A DNA stretch of 64,000 nt from JAEWSN01 sp942493335 (GTDB lineage: Bacteria > Bacillota > Clostridia > DSM-8532): positions 248,001 through 312,000 of the forward strand of contig OW818693.1 of the NCBI GenBank assembly GCA_942493335.1. Direction: 5' to 3'. A program made the position numbers and the translations under genes. Positions 1 through 8,337 of the stretch are shown one piece after another (position 1 is the first letter of the stretch; each line of letters starts with the position of its first letter). The notes under the pieces were generated by a model, which did no database searches, had not been told where the DNA came from, and saw only the letters and a list, made by a program, of their open reading frames with translations.

Positions 1-627
1 AAAACAACCTTTCTCAATGTGCTTTCCGCCTTCATCCCTTCCGATGAGCGAATTGTCACCATTGAGGATTCCGCTGAACTCCAGCTGTCCGGCGTCGGCA
101 ATCTCGCCCGAATGGAAACGCGAAATGCCAATACGGAGGGAAAGGGGGGCATTGCGATAAAAAACCTGATCCGTACCTCCCTCCGCATGCGCCCGGATCG
201 GATCATCGTCGGGGAAGTGCGGGGAGAAGAGGCGTTTGACATGCTCCAGGCCATGAACACCGGTCATGACGGATCCATGTCCACCGGGCACGCGAATTCG
301 GCCTCGGACATGATGACGCGTCTGGAGACCATGGTGCTGATGGCGGCCGATCTGCCGTTGGCGGCCATTCGGAAACAGATCGCCTCGGCTGTCGAAGTGG
401 TTGTTTTTCTGCAGCGTCTGCGGGATCACAGCAGGCGCGTGCTGGAGATCGCCGAAGTCATCGGGTGTGATTCGGAGGGAATCCGGTTGCAATCGCTTTT
501 TGTTTTTGAGGAGATGCCGCAGGTAGATGGGAAGACCGCCATATCCGACGATCGTGTCTGCGGAGGTCTGGTTCGGACCGGAAACACTCTGGTGCGGACG
601 GGGAAATTCTTGCTGCACGGTTCGTGA
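1..627 (+). CDS. cpaF: CpaF/TadA-type secretion ATPase, C-terminal part (cut by window start)
   Basis: This is the hexameric ATPase that powers assembly of Tad (tight adherence) pili at the inner face of the membrane. The frame is open from base 1, and the first residues (KTTFLNVLS) are the end of the Walker A loop, so the N-terminal half lies upstream of the window. Family motifs follow: the Asp box around TIEDSAELQL, a Walker B-like stretch RPDRIIVGEVRGEEAFD, and a His box DGSMSTGHANS. The stop codon lies only about 20 bases before the tadB start, as expected for a tad operon. The tail after SLFVFEE is slightly unusual but still in frame. Only the 5' truncation is uncertain. Confidence 0.93.
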   Translation, partial: KTTFLNVLSAFIPSDERIVTIEDSAELQLSGVGNLARMETRNANTEGKGGIAIKNLIRTSLRMRPDRIIVGEVRGEEAFDMLQAMNTGHDGSMSTGHANSASDMMTRLETMVLMAADLPLAAIRKQIASAVEVVVFLQRLRDHSRRVLEIAEVIGCDSEGIRLQSLFVFEEMPQVDGKTAISDDRVCGGLVRTGNTLVRTGKFLLHGS

Positions 628-647
628 TGCAAAACCGGGAGGGTCTC

Positions 648-1526
648 ATGATACAGCAGAATCAACAACAGAAATACATGCAGCAACAGCCGCAGAGCTA
701 TCAGCAACAGCCGCAGAGGCATCGGCCATTGAGCCTGAAAGAGAGGATGATGTTGCAGCTGCGGCATATCCTGTCCGGGAAAGGCGAAGCCTTCTGGAAC
801 CGTCCGATGGCATGGCAGGATGTCTTGCTTCCCGCATTGGTGGGAGCAGCCTTTGCGGGATTCATCGGATATGTGTTCTATTCCGGTCTGTATGCGGTTA
901 TGTTCGCGATGCCGCTGGGCCTGGCAGCGGTTCCGCTCCATCAAAGAAAGCGCGCCGCAAGGGAACGGGAACGCTTCGTTCAGCAATTCAAGGATTTGCT
1001 CTATTACCTCTCAGTCTCCCTGTCTGCCGGCAAATCGCTTGAGTCTTCCCTGAAAGAGGCTGCGCGTTCCTTGTCAGGCCAATACGGAAGGAATGACTCG
1101 TTGCTGATGGAGGAATTGGGGTCCATCAACAGGCGTCTGGAAATCAGGGAACCGGTTGAGCGCCTGCTGGGAGAACTGGCCGACAAAACCGGATTGGAGG
1201 ATGTGAGAAGTCTTGCGGATGTTGTATCGGTATGCCGGAGAGCAGGAGGCAACCTTGTCGAAGTCATGCAGCAGTCTGTCCATATCCTGCGCGAAAAGAT
1301 GGAAATCTGCCGGGAGATGGAGACCGCATGGGCGGCAAAAAAACTCGAACAGCGGATATTGTGCATATCACCTGTTTTGCTTGTCCTGATGGTCCGGATG
1401 GGCAGTGGGGACTTCATGGAACCCATGTATGGGACGGCCATCGGCCGCATCATCATGACGGCGGCCCTCCTGATGGTGATTGCCGGTTATTGCGCAGGCG
1501 AAAGAATCATGCGGACAAGAGTCTGA
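648..1526 (+). CDS. tadB: TadB-like type II secretion F-domain membrane protein
   Basis: This is an inner-membrane platform protein of the Tad pilus machine, about 292 residues. I chose the ATG at 648 because GGAGG sits six bases upstream; GTG 624 and ATG 627 overlap the previous stop. A Gln-rich cytoplasmic start (residues 1-25) precedes a hydrophobic pair near residues 58-95. The T2SSF core follows (FKDLLYYLSVSLSAGKSLE through VVSVCRRAGGNLVEVM), and two more membrane segments close the protein. The order tadA-tadB-tadC is the family norm. Its stop codon falls inside a 38-bp tandem repeat. Confidence 0.9.
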   Translation: MIQQNQQQKYMQQQPQSYQQQPQRHRPLSLKERMMLQLRHILSGKGEAFWNRPMAWQDVLLPALVGAAFAGFIGYVFYSGLYAVMFAMPLGLAAVPLHQRKRAARERERFVQQFKDLLYYLSVSLSAGKSLESSLKEAARSLSGQYGRNDSLLMEELGSINRRLEIREPVERLLGELADKTGLEDVRSLADVVSVCRRAGGNLVEVMQQSVHILREKMEICREMETAWAAKKLEQRILCISPVLLVLMVRMGSGDFMEPMYGTAIGRIIMTAALLMVIAGYCAGERIMRTRV

Positions 1527-1612
1527 AGGGCAGGCAGGGGTCTGAAGTACGGCCAAGAAGCTGCAAGGCAGGCAGGGATCTGATGTACGGGCAAGAAGCT
1601 GAAGGGCGGGCA
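1523..1612 (+). repeat. 38-bp direct tandem repeat between tadB and tadC
   Basis: Two 38-base copies lie head to tail (1523-1560 and 1561-1598) with five mismatches, followed by about 14 bases of a third copy. Each copy begins CTGAAGGGCAGGCAGG or a close variant and ends in CAAGAAG. The array contains the tadB stop codon and fills most of the tadB-tadC gap. It may be a relic of replication slippage or affect the translation of tadC; no function is shown. Confidence 0.75.
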
Positions 1613-1628
1613 ATGGAGGTGAATCGGG

Positions 1629-2507
1629 ATGTGGATCCTCATACTTGTGGTTTTCATTGTAGTCATCCCCATCCTCTCCGCTCTTTCCGGTCTGCCTGGA
1701 CGACAGGCGGTGCAAGGGCTTGAAGAGGGGGAGTTTGGTCCCGTCCGCCTGCTTCCCGCAGCACTGGCGATGGAGAGCATTCTGCCGAATCGTCTTCGGA
1801 CTTGGGAGACGGAACGCTTGATGCCCAGAATCATCCTCCTTCACGGCACCCATGCCGCCACCAGACACATGCAGGTCCATCTTGCCGCAAAATGCTTGGG
1901 CGGATGGATGGGGGCTGCCATTGCCGCATTTCTTGGACTTGCCGGTTCTGCCGGGCTGGAATGGCTTCCCGCATTGCCGGTGGGTTTCTTGCTGATGTAT
2001 GGTCTCGCGGACAGACAGCTTGATGAACGCTACCATTCCCGCTGCAGGGAACTGGAGCGGGCTTTTCCCGGTTTCGTGAGCAAGATGGCGCTGCTCGTGG
2101 GCGCCGGCCTGCATGTAAGGCAGGCGATTGTCCGTATTGTCCAGGAACAGGAGGGCGGTGAACGCCGGCAAAATGCGTTGCACCGGGAACTTGCCGTGGT
2201 CCTGGCGGATATCGAAGCGGGGATGTCTGAACAACAGGCCTACAACGAACTGTCCGAACGTTGCCGGATCCGGGAGATCTCCAATTTCACAGGCATTCTG
2301 CTCCAGCACATGCGCTTGGGCGGTAGCCAGCTTATGCTTGAATTACGGCGGATGTCCACCGAAAGCTGGGAACTTCGCAAACATTCGGCACGGCGATATG
2401 CGGAGGAGGCATCCTCAAAACTTGTTTTTCCGCTGGTCCTCATGTTTCTTGCCGTCGTTCTGGTCAGCATCGCACCTGCCTTTCTCTCCATCGGCGCATT
2501 GCAGTAG
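1629..2507 (+). CDS. tadC: TadC-like type II secretion F-domain membrane protein
   Basis: This is the second platform protein of the Tad system, 292 residues, and is expected to pair with TadB in the membrane. The ATG at 1629 has GGAGG eight bases upstream. There is an N-terminal membrane anchor (MWILILVVFIVVIPIL), a hydrophobic pair around residues 95-130, a T2SSF-like core (AFPGFVSKMALLVGAGLHVRQA, then LLQHMRLGGSQLM) and a C-terminal membrane segment (LVFPLVLMFLAVVLVSI). Position directly after tadB fits the conserved order. It is followed by a gap of about 220 bases in which I see no gene. Confidence 0.88.
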   Translation: MWILILVVFIVVIPILSALSGLPGRQAVQGLEEGEFGPVRLLPAALAMESILPNRLRTWETERLMPRIILLHGTHAATRHMQVHLAAKCLGGWMGAAIAAFLGLAGSAGLEWLPALPVGFLLMYGLADRQLDERYHSRCRELERAFPGFVSKMALLVGAGLHVRQAIVRIVQEQEGGERRQNALHRELAVVLADIEAGMSEQQAYNELSERCRIREISNFTGILLQHMRLGGSQLMLELRRMSTESWELRKHSARRYAEEASSKLVFPLVLMFLAVVLVSIAPAFLSIGALQ

Positions 2508-2727
2508 CGAGCCGATTCCGGAATTCCGTCTTCCTTTTCAGTCCTTTGCATGTTTTCTGAAAATCCTGATGGTTCTTTGCCATTCGTTCGCGCTTGACAA
2601 ATCCTGCATGGTAGGCTGACAGCTTACTGTTGTTTTTTGCGTTCTTCGATATGCTGGACGCAGAAACCGGTTCCGGAAGGTCTTGACGGACAGGCAAGGC
2701 GGATTCGGGTCAAGGGAGGCACAACAG

Positions 2728-3573
2728 GTGGACATGTGCATCATGGCAGACAGGGGAATGGGAGCGGGCACAGATGCAAAGGTGAAACAGCGCGCGATTG
2801 TCTGCAACGGGACAGGGGCGGAGAAACAGGCGATTGCAGGCATGCGGATCATAACGGACTTGAACCGGATCAACCGCTGCTTCGCCGGCAGCCTGCGCAA
2901 CAACAGCAGCGGCAGCGCAACCGTTGAGCATGCTGTCATTCTGCCATTGCTGATTCTGCTTGTGATCATCCTGCTTCATGTTGCGGTGCTTCTGCATGAT
3001 CAGGCAGTCCTGCAGGCGTATGCGTCCGACTCGGCGGAAAGCCTTGCAAGGACCTGGCGCTGTGGTGACAATCCGCAGAACTGGGGACTGTCCGGAGATT
3101 GGTCCCCGCAGGCGGCTGCGGACAGACACTTGTACTGGCAGCTGTCTGCAGCCTTGACGGGTGACGCGGGAAGGGCATCCGCAGCGGCGGAACAGTTGGC
3201 GTCGCAGCTTGTGTCGGGTAAGGAAATTTCCGGTTACCGGACGGCATTGCTCGGAAAAGGAGACTTGAATGTATCTGTTCGATATCATGCTGGGATTCCA
3301 TTTGGAACGGTCCGTGTAGAAATCATGCAAACAAGCCGTTCCCCTGCAAAGCGGATCCCATCGCTTCTCGGATGGGGAGGGGGGCGCCGGATTCAGGTCT
3401 CCGCGGAAAGCCTCGTGACAGATCCAAGATCCCTGATGCAGGATGTGGACTGGGGTCTGCAGGTGCTACAGGATACCGGGGCAGGAAAACTGGCCAAGCG
3501 AATTGCGGGACCCATCAGGTCCTTCTATGGGAAGGCCCTGCGTTCAACCAGCGGAACAAGGGAGGAAGACTGA
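2728..3573 (+). CDS. TadE-like pseudopilin
   Basis: This is a minor pseudopilin-type protein of the Tad pilus with one membrane helix and an outer domain. The diagnostic TadE segment is GSATVEHAVILPLLILLVII, near residue 70 of the chosen product, with the conserved Glu. I favour GTG 2728 because GGAGG lies eight bases upstream; ATG 2734 and ATG 2842 are alternatives, and 2842 would give a more typical short cytoplasmic part. The C-terminal 170 residues have no domain I recognise. The next gene starts two bases after the stop, so the two are probably co-translated. Confidence 0.8.
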   Translation: MDMCIMADRGMGAGTDAKVKQRAIVCNGTGAEKQAIAGMRIITDLNRINRCFAGSLRNNSSGSATVEHAVILPLLILLVIILLHVAVLLHDQAVLQAYASDSAESLARTWRCGDNPQNWGLSGDWSPQAAADRHLYWQLSAALTGDAGRASAAAEQLASQLVSGKEISGYRTALLGKGDLNVSVRYHAGIPFGTVRVEIMQTSRSPAKRIPSLLGWGGGRRIQVSAESLVTDPRSLMQDVDWGLQVLQDTGAGKLAKRIAGPIRSFYGKALRSTSGTREED

Positions 3574-3574
3574 T

Positions 3575-6500
3575 ATGGCGAAGAAAGGGCAAAGAGGCGG
3601 TGCTACCATATTCTTCTGCGTCCTGTTGTCTGTGATGCTGCCGCTTGCGGGCATCCTGACCGACCTGGTCCGATATCGTCTTGCCTGCGGGCAGGTACGG
3701 GAAGCCGTCAGGCTGACGGCGGATTCCATTCTCGCCGGGTATGACAGGCCGATGCGGGAGGAGTATGGGTTGTTCTCCATAGCCTGCGGGGATGAAGCGC
3801 TGCTTCGTAAAAGGGCTGAATCCATCCTCACGGAGAACCTTGCCCCCATGCGCCTTGATGGGGTTCGGGATTTGTACGGTTTCCGCGTTGAATCCCTGCA
3901 GTTGGTCCCACTGCAAAATCTGAGCGAAGGGGATGTCCTGAAAAAGCAGGTGGCCGAATTCATGAAGTATCGTGCGCCGCTTCGAATGGCGGCAGGCTTC
4001 ATTGAAAAGTTCAAGGCTTTCAATGCCGCAGCGGATGAAACCGCCGTCATTCAGACCGATATGGCGTTGGACAGGGAGATGGCTGCCATTCGGCGGGACA
4101 CGGTTTATCTATCGCTGTTGGCGGAGCGGATGCGTACGCTTGGAACGGCTTCCACGGAACAGGGTTCGGATCTCATGAAACATCTTGAAGGGAAACTGAC
4201 CGCAAACCACGATGTCATCCTGAGAGAATCGAAGACATATGCCGATTCAGCGGCAATGCTTGAAGCATCATTGCCGGAAAGGGATGCACTGGCAGGTCGG
4301 CTTTCCCTTCTGAATGCCGAAGTGTCAACAGCGGATCAGCAGAGGACGGAAGCCGTGGCAGTGACTGAAACCATTGAAAAGGCGCTGGAGAAATTGTTGG
4401 GAAGGAAAGGGATGGGTGAAGAGGAGAAGAAAGAAAAGGAGCGGCTTGTGCTTGCACTGGCGGACGCCAAGGCAGTCGAAAATGCACGGAGTATGGTGTG
4501 CAGCAGGGTACATGCGTCCCTGGACGGACTGGAAGCAGAAGTTGAGCGCTTTGCCAAAGAGATTTGGCAACCGGCCCATGATTCGGCAGAACAGGCACTG
4601 GAGCAAATCTGCCGAATCCTGGCTGACGATCTGGAGGGGGTCATGGAGGTGGAGGAGCACCTGAAACGGCATCGGGCGTATCTCTCTAAAACCATGGAGC
4701 TTGTTGACGCATTGATTTCACAGTCGGAAGCTTTCACTGCAAATCTGTCTGTTGCATTTGACAAGCGCAGGATGGACAATGCCGGCGCGTCCAAAGGAAC
4801 CTTGCAGGCGACAAAAACCCTTCTTCCCATTCCTCCTGATCCGGCAGGGATGCGTGCAATGCGCGGTGACTTTGATAAGGCGGGAGACAGTGTGGATGCA
4901 TGGCTGCATGCCGCATCGGTCATGCGGGCAGATGCGGAAAGCAGCTTGCGGACGGTACAGGAGGCCATGGAAAGGTTTGTTCGTGCGGGAGCGGCACCGG
5001 GGGATGCCGGTTCCGCATCCAGTTCCGGTTCATTCCCTTCACTGCCGGAAAATCCGGGGTTGGCAGATATACAGACTGACAGTCGGTTGAATTCACTCGG
5101 GCACTTTTCGACATACGGCAGAATGGAAAGCGAAGGGGTATACCGTCTTCCGACTTGTCTGTTGACTCCCCAGGCAACAGAGGCTGAACAAGTCGATTAT
5201 GCCGATTGGTTCATGTCATGGTCGGGAGAGCCCCTTCAAACAGATGAAAACGGGAGTGATGGACAAAACAGGAAACAAATCAGGAAAGCGAAGGAATCCC
5301 TGCGTGAGTTGCGTAATGCCGCAGGGAAAACAGCAAAGGGTGTTCAACAGGATTCAGCTTCGAATCGATCAGAAAAACCTGTCATCAACCCGGAAGAAGC
5401 GGCGCTCCTGCCTTCCGGTGCGTTGGGACAAAGGGATTCCTCCGAGGCTTTGGCCCGGATAGGCGCCATCGTCGGGGATAGCGGAGTGGTGGCGGAAGCA
5501 CTTCTTCCCCTTTTGGCTGAAGCCAAAGGGTCAATGAGCATCAGCGAACACAATGACAATCTGTTCACCCGAAGTCTGGATTGTGTCGTGAACGCAGCGA
5601 AGAAGTTGGGCACCTCCATGAAAGAAGCTCCTGGTGCCTTTCTTGAGGACGTATACATGAATACATACATCCTCTCCGCATTCAAAAATGCTACAGGGCC
5701 CGTGTCTCCAGCCAATGACATCGGTTGGGGGAGAAATCAGGAGGATACAGCTTTTGACAAAGGTGAGGTTGAGTATGTTCTTTTCGGCAGGCCCGATGAA
5801 TCAGGCAACCTGGGTGCCATGAAAGGTGCGCTGTTCGCCTCGAGACTTGCCATGAATCTCGTTCATGTTTATACGACACCCGCCAAGGAATCAGCAACCC
5901 TTGGGCTTGCAACCGCATTGGCGGGTTGGACGGTATTCGGTGTGCCGGTCGTACAGAATTTTCTGATGGTCTCCTGGGCGGCTGCCGAGTCCTGTCTGGA
6001 TGTGGTCAGTCTTTGCAAAGGCGAAGATGTTCCTTTGGTCAAAACCACTTCGAACTGGATTTTGGATCCCGGCGGAATCAGAGGGGAACTGATCCAGAAT
6101 CTCCTGTTGAATCCTGCTGGACAAGCCGCCGCAAGGGTCGTGGAGGAAGGAATTTCGAAGGCGGACGAAGCGGTCCGTGAAACCGTTGGCGGTTGGGTTG
6201 ATGCGGGTGTGGATGAAGCCTTTGCCCCAATCGAGGCCGGGTGTGGAGAGGCAGGTCAGATCGTGGCCGACGGCATGCTGGAGGTGAGTGCGGAAATTCC
6301 GGATGCCATAACAAGGAGCATCGATACATGGGTGGACAGCTTTCCCGTGATGGAATCCTCGGAGCCAATGATGGAACGCTTTGAAACATTGCTCCGACTA
6401 TGGCTGGAAACGTTTCGCCGGACCTGTGCGGAGACGGTGCGGCTTGAATCTGCAAGAGAGGTTGCCGCAATGCGCGAAGACGTGAAGGAGGAAATCAAGC

Positions 6501-6925
6501 GACGGATTTTCCAGTCGGCATGCTACAGGGGTCTCGTGAAACAAGCGGAGGATACGGCAGATGCCCTTCTGAACGGCGGGCTTGAAGCGATTGACAGGCA
6601 AGCGGACAACATCTTCGGAGAAGGAACCGGCATAAGCGGATTGAAGGCCGGAGTTGCCGGTCGGGTCATGGAGATGGGGTATACGGATTATCTCGCCTTG
6701 TACCTGATGATGGTACCGAGCCAAGTCAAAACGGCAAGAGCAGGTGATCTCATGCAGATGAACCTGAAACGGATGGTTGAAGATGCCGCCATCCCCATGA
6801 TGGACAGGAACACGGCTATCTTTCTGCGTGCGGAGGTTTCCATGGACTTCTGGTTCCTGCCGGATCGACTGCTTCGAAGGTACGGGCTCGGCACCCTTTC
6901 GGCAGAATGGGGGCAGTCATATTGA
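3575..6925 (+). CDS. Giant DUF5702-like Tad-locus surface protein
   Basis: This is a 1,116-residue protein with a single N-terminal membrane helix (ATIFFCVLLSVMLPLAGILT) followed by a very long extracytoplasmic part. The N-terminus, including a YRLACGQVREAV segment and a DRPMREEYGLF segment, resembles DUF5702 proteins found in clostridial Tad loci. Residues about 200-400 are charged and heptad-like, suggesting coiled coil. A more hydrophobic stretch lies near residues 750-830. ATG 3575 has GGAGG upstream and lies directly after the preceding stop. Function is not known; position between two TadE-like genes suggests a structural or anchoring part of the pilus apparatus. Confidence 0.75.
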   Translation: MAKKGQRGGATIFFCVLLSVMLPLAGILTDLVRYRLACGQVREAVRLTADSILAGYDRPMREEYGLFSIACGDEALLRKRAESILTENLAPMRLDGVRDLYGFRVESLQLVPLQNLSEGDVLKKQVAEFMKYRAPLRMAAGFIEKFKAFNAAADETAVIQTDMALDREMAAIRRDTVYLSLLAERMRTLGTASTEQGSDLMKHLEGKLTANHDVILRESKTYADSAAMLEASLPERDALAGRLSLLNAEVSTADQQRTEAVAVTETIEKALEKLLGRKGMGEEEKKEKERLVLALADAKAVENARSMVCSRVHASLDGLEAEVERFAKEIWQPAHDSAEQALEQICRILADDLEGVMEVEEHLKRHRAYLSKTMELVDALISQSEAFTANLSVAFDKRRMDNAGASKGTLQATKTLLPIPPDPAGMRAMRGDFDKAGDSVDAWLHAASVMRADAESSLRTVQEAMERFVRAGAAPGDAGSASSSGSFPSLPENPGLADIQTDSRLNSLGHFSTYGRMESEGVYRLPTCLLTPQATEAEQVDYADWFMSWSGEPLQTDENGSDGQNRKQIRKAKESLRELRNAAGKTAKGVQQDSASNRSEKPVINPEEAALLPSGALGQRDSSEALARIGAIVGDSGVVAEALLPLLAEAKGSMSISEHNDNLFTRSLDCVVNAAKKLGTSMKEAPGAFLEDVYMNTYILSAFKNATGPVSPANDIGWGRNQEDTAFDKGEVEYVLFGRPDESGNLGAMKGALFASRLAMNLVHVYTTPAKESATLGLATALAGWTVFGVPVVQNFLMVSWAAAESCLDVVSLCKGEDVPLVKTTSNWILDPGGIRGELIQNLLLNPAGQAAARVVEEGISKADEAVRETVGGWVDAGVDEAFAPIEAGCGEAGQIVADGMLEVSAEIPDAITRSIDTWVDSFPVMESSEPMMERFETLLRLWLETFRRTCAETVRLESAREVAAMREDVKEEIKRRIFQSACYRGLVKQAEDTADALLNGGLEAIDRQADNIFGEGTGISGLKAGVAGRVMEMGYTDYLALYLMMVPSQVKTARAGDLMQMNLKRMVEDAAIPMMDRNTAIFLRAEVSMDFWFLPDRLLRRYGLGTLSAEWGQSY

Positions 6926-8337
6926 AAGGGAGGCAAGGCAGCGTGACCCTTGAGGCGGCCATTGCGCTGCCGGTTTTCATCATGGCCTTTCTTGCGGTTG
7001 CGGCACTCATGCAATATCCATTGGCCAGCCGTCGCGTCAGCACATCCCTTTCCGATGTTGCCCGCATGTTTGCAGCAGGCGGGATCATCGCGGAATTAAG
7101 CGGATTTGAGACCCTTCAGGGGGACCTGTCCCGCATTTCAGAAAGAGGATTCATGCCGGGCGGGCGTGATCTGGAAGAGGTACTGCGTGTGCTGGGATCT
7201 TTGGGGGGCTCAGACGGCACCGATCCTTCAGTTGGTTCCGTTCCATCCGGTGGTTCAAACGTATCTGATGACGCCGGTGTGTACGATGGGACAGGTGCAT
7301 CCGATGGCAAGACGCAGGGTGGTGGTGCCGACATCCCTTCATCAGGAGGAGTGGATATACAAGGGCTGATCGAGGCACTCCGCCGAACAGGAACTGCCGT
7401 GACCGCTAAAGGCGGAAAGGCGGCGCAAGACACTGTTGATGGCATTCTTGACAATCTGGCCCTTGCGTTGGTGTCCAAACGGCTGTCGGATTCGCTGAAA
7501 CCCATCGGGAATGCGACGGATCCCTGGATGCGGATATGCGTCCGCAATGGAAGAGCCGGGGTGGACTTGTCGAACAGCAGGTATTATGTCGAAGATGGCG
7601 CAGTGGAATTGGTCGCCGTCTATACCGTGAAACCGCGGACCCTCTTGAATCTGGCACCGGCAGTCAAATGCTGCTCGAGAGTGAGTGTCCGGTCCTGGGG
7701 TTCGGGAGAAGGCCCCACGCTCCATATCACGGAAGTCACAGATGGCACGGAGGAAGAGGCGCAAAACACAGCGGACAGTCTTTGGAATATGGGAGATGGC
7801 GCGACTTCCGTGTGGCGGCGTGGCACTTTGATCGAGTCGGGCGAATTGCAGCGGCTGGAAAACAGTCTGTCAGGTGTCGGTTCCCGCCTTATTCGTGCCG
7901 ATGGCATGCAACCCGGTTATGATGCTTTATCAACTGCTCCTGGTCCTGGTCGTGCCACTGTTTATCAGATCGTGAGTCTGAATCCGTTTCTCCCGTCCTA
8001 TCAGGGGAAACCGGATCGGATTCGTGCAAAATTACGGGAATGGGCATATGCAATGCCATCTTCGGGAAGCGAGGTGGCGGGAGGCAAGTCGTCTTCCGGA
8101 GGGGCGGCGAGTGCGCTGATCGTGGGAACACGGGAAATCATCCTCGTCCTGCCGGAAAACACGCCGGAAGAGGTTATTGGAGATCTGGACGGCGTCCGCA
8201 CGGAGTTGCGCGGAGACCATGTCGCGATACAGGTGATACGTGGCTATGGCCAATATGACACGGAGGAAACAAAGGATGGAACCGATCTTCAGGAACCTGT
8301 CCGGACAGGGAGCGATGACGCTGGACGTACCGACTGA
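6907..8337 (+). CDS. TadE/TadG-like pseudopilin with Ser/Gly-rich linker
   Basis: This is a 476-residue protein with a TadE-like N-terminal helix (GSVTLEAAIALPVFIMAFLA). A low-complexity Ser/Gly/Asp linker spans about residues 95-150, and a C-terminal region of unknown fold follows. The start ATG lies inside the end of the previous gene (19-base overlap), which implies translational coupling; no strong Shine-Dalgarno is visible, and TTG 6922 is an alternative. It is the second TadE-type protein in the operon. The acidic Ser/Gly linker looks like a flexible surface spacer. Confidence 0.75.
   Translation: MGAVILKGRQGSVTLEAAIALPVFIMAFLAVAALMQYPLASRRVSTSLSDVARMFAAGGIIAELSGFETLQGDLSRISERGFMPGGRDLEEVLRVLGSLGGSDGTDPSVGSVPSGGSNVSDDAGVYDGTGASDGKTQGGGADIPSSGGVDIQGLIEALRRTGTAVTAKGGKAAQDTVDGILDNLALALVSKRLSDSLKPIGNATDPWMRICVRNGRAGVDLSNSRYYVEDGAVELVAVYTVKPRTLLNLAPAVKCCSRVSVRSWGSGEGPTLHITEVTDGTEEEAQNTADSLWNMGDGATSVWRRGTLIESGELQRLENSLSGVGSRLIRADGMQPGYDALSTAPGPGRATVYQIVSLNPFLPSYQGKPDRIRAKLREWAYAMPSSGSEVAGGKSSSGGAASALIVGTREIILVLPENTPEEVIGDLDGVRTELRGDHVAIQVIRGYGQYDTEETKDGTDLQEPVRTGSDDAGRTD

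Noticed and set aside
2590..2630. TTGACA in the tadC-tadE gap as a promoter
   Set aside because: No acceptable -10 lies 16-19 bases downstream, so internal initiation is not supported.
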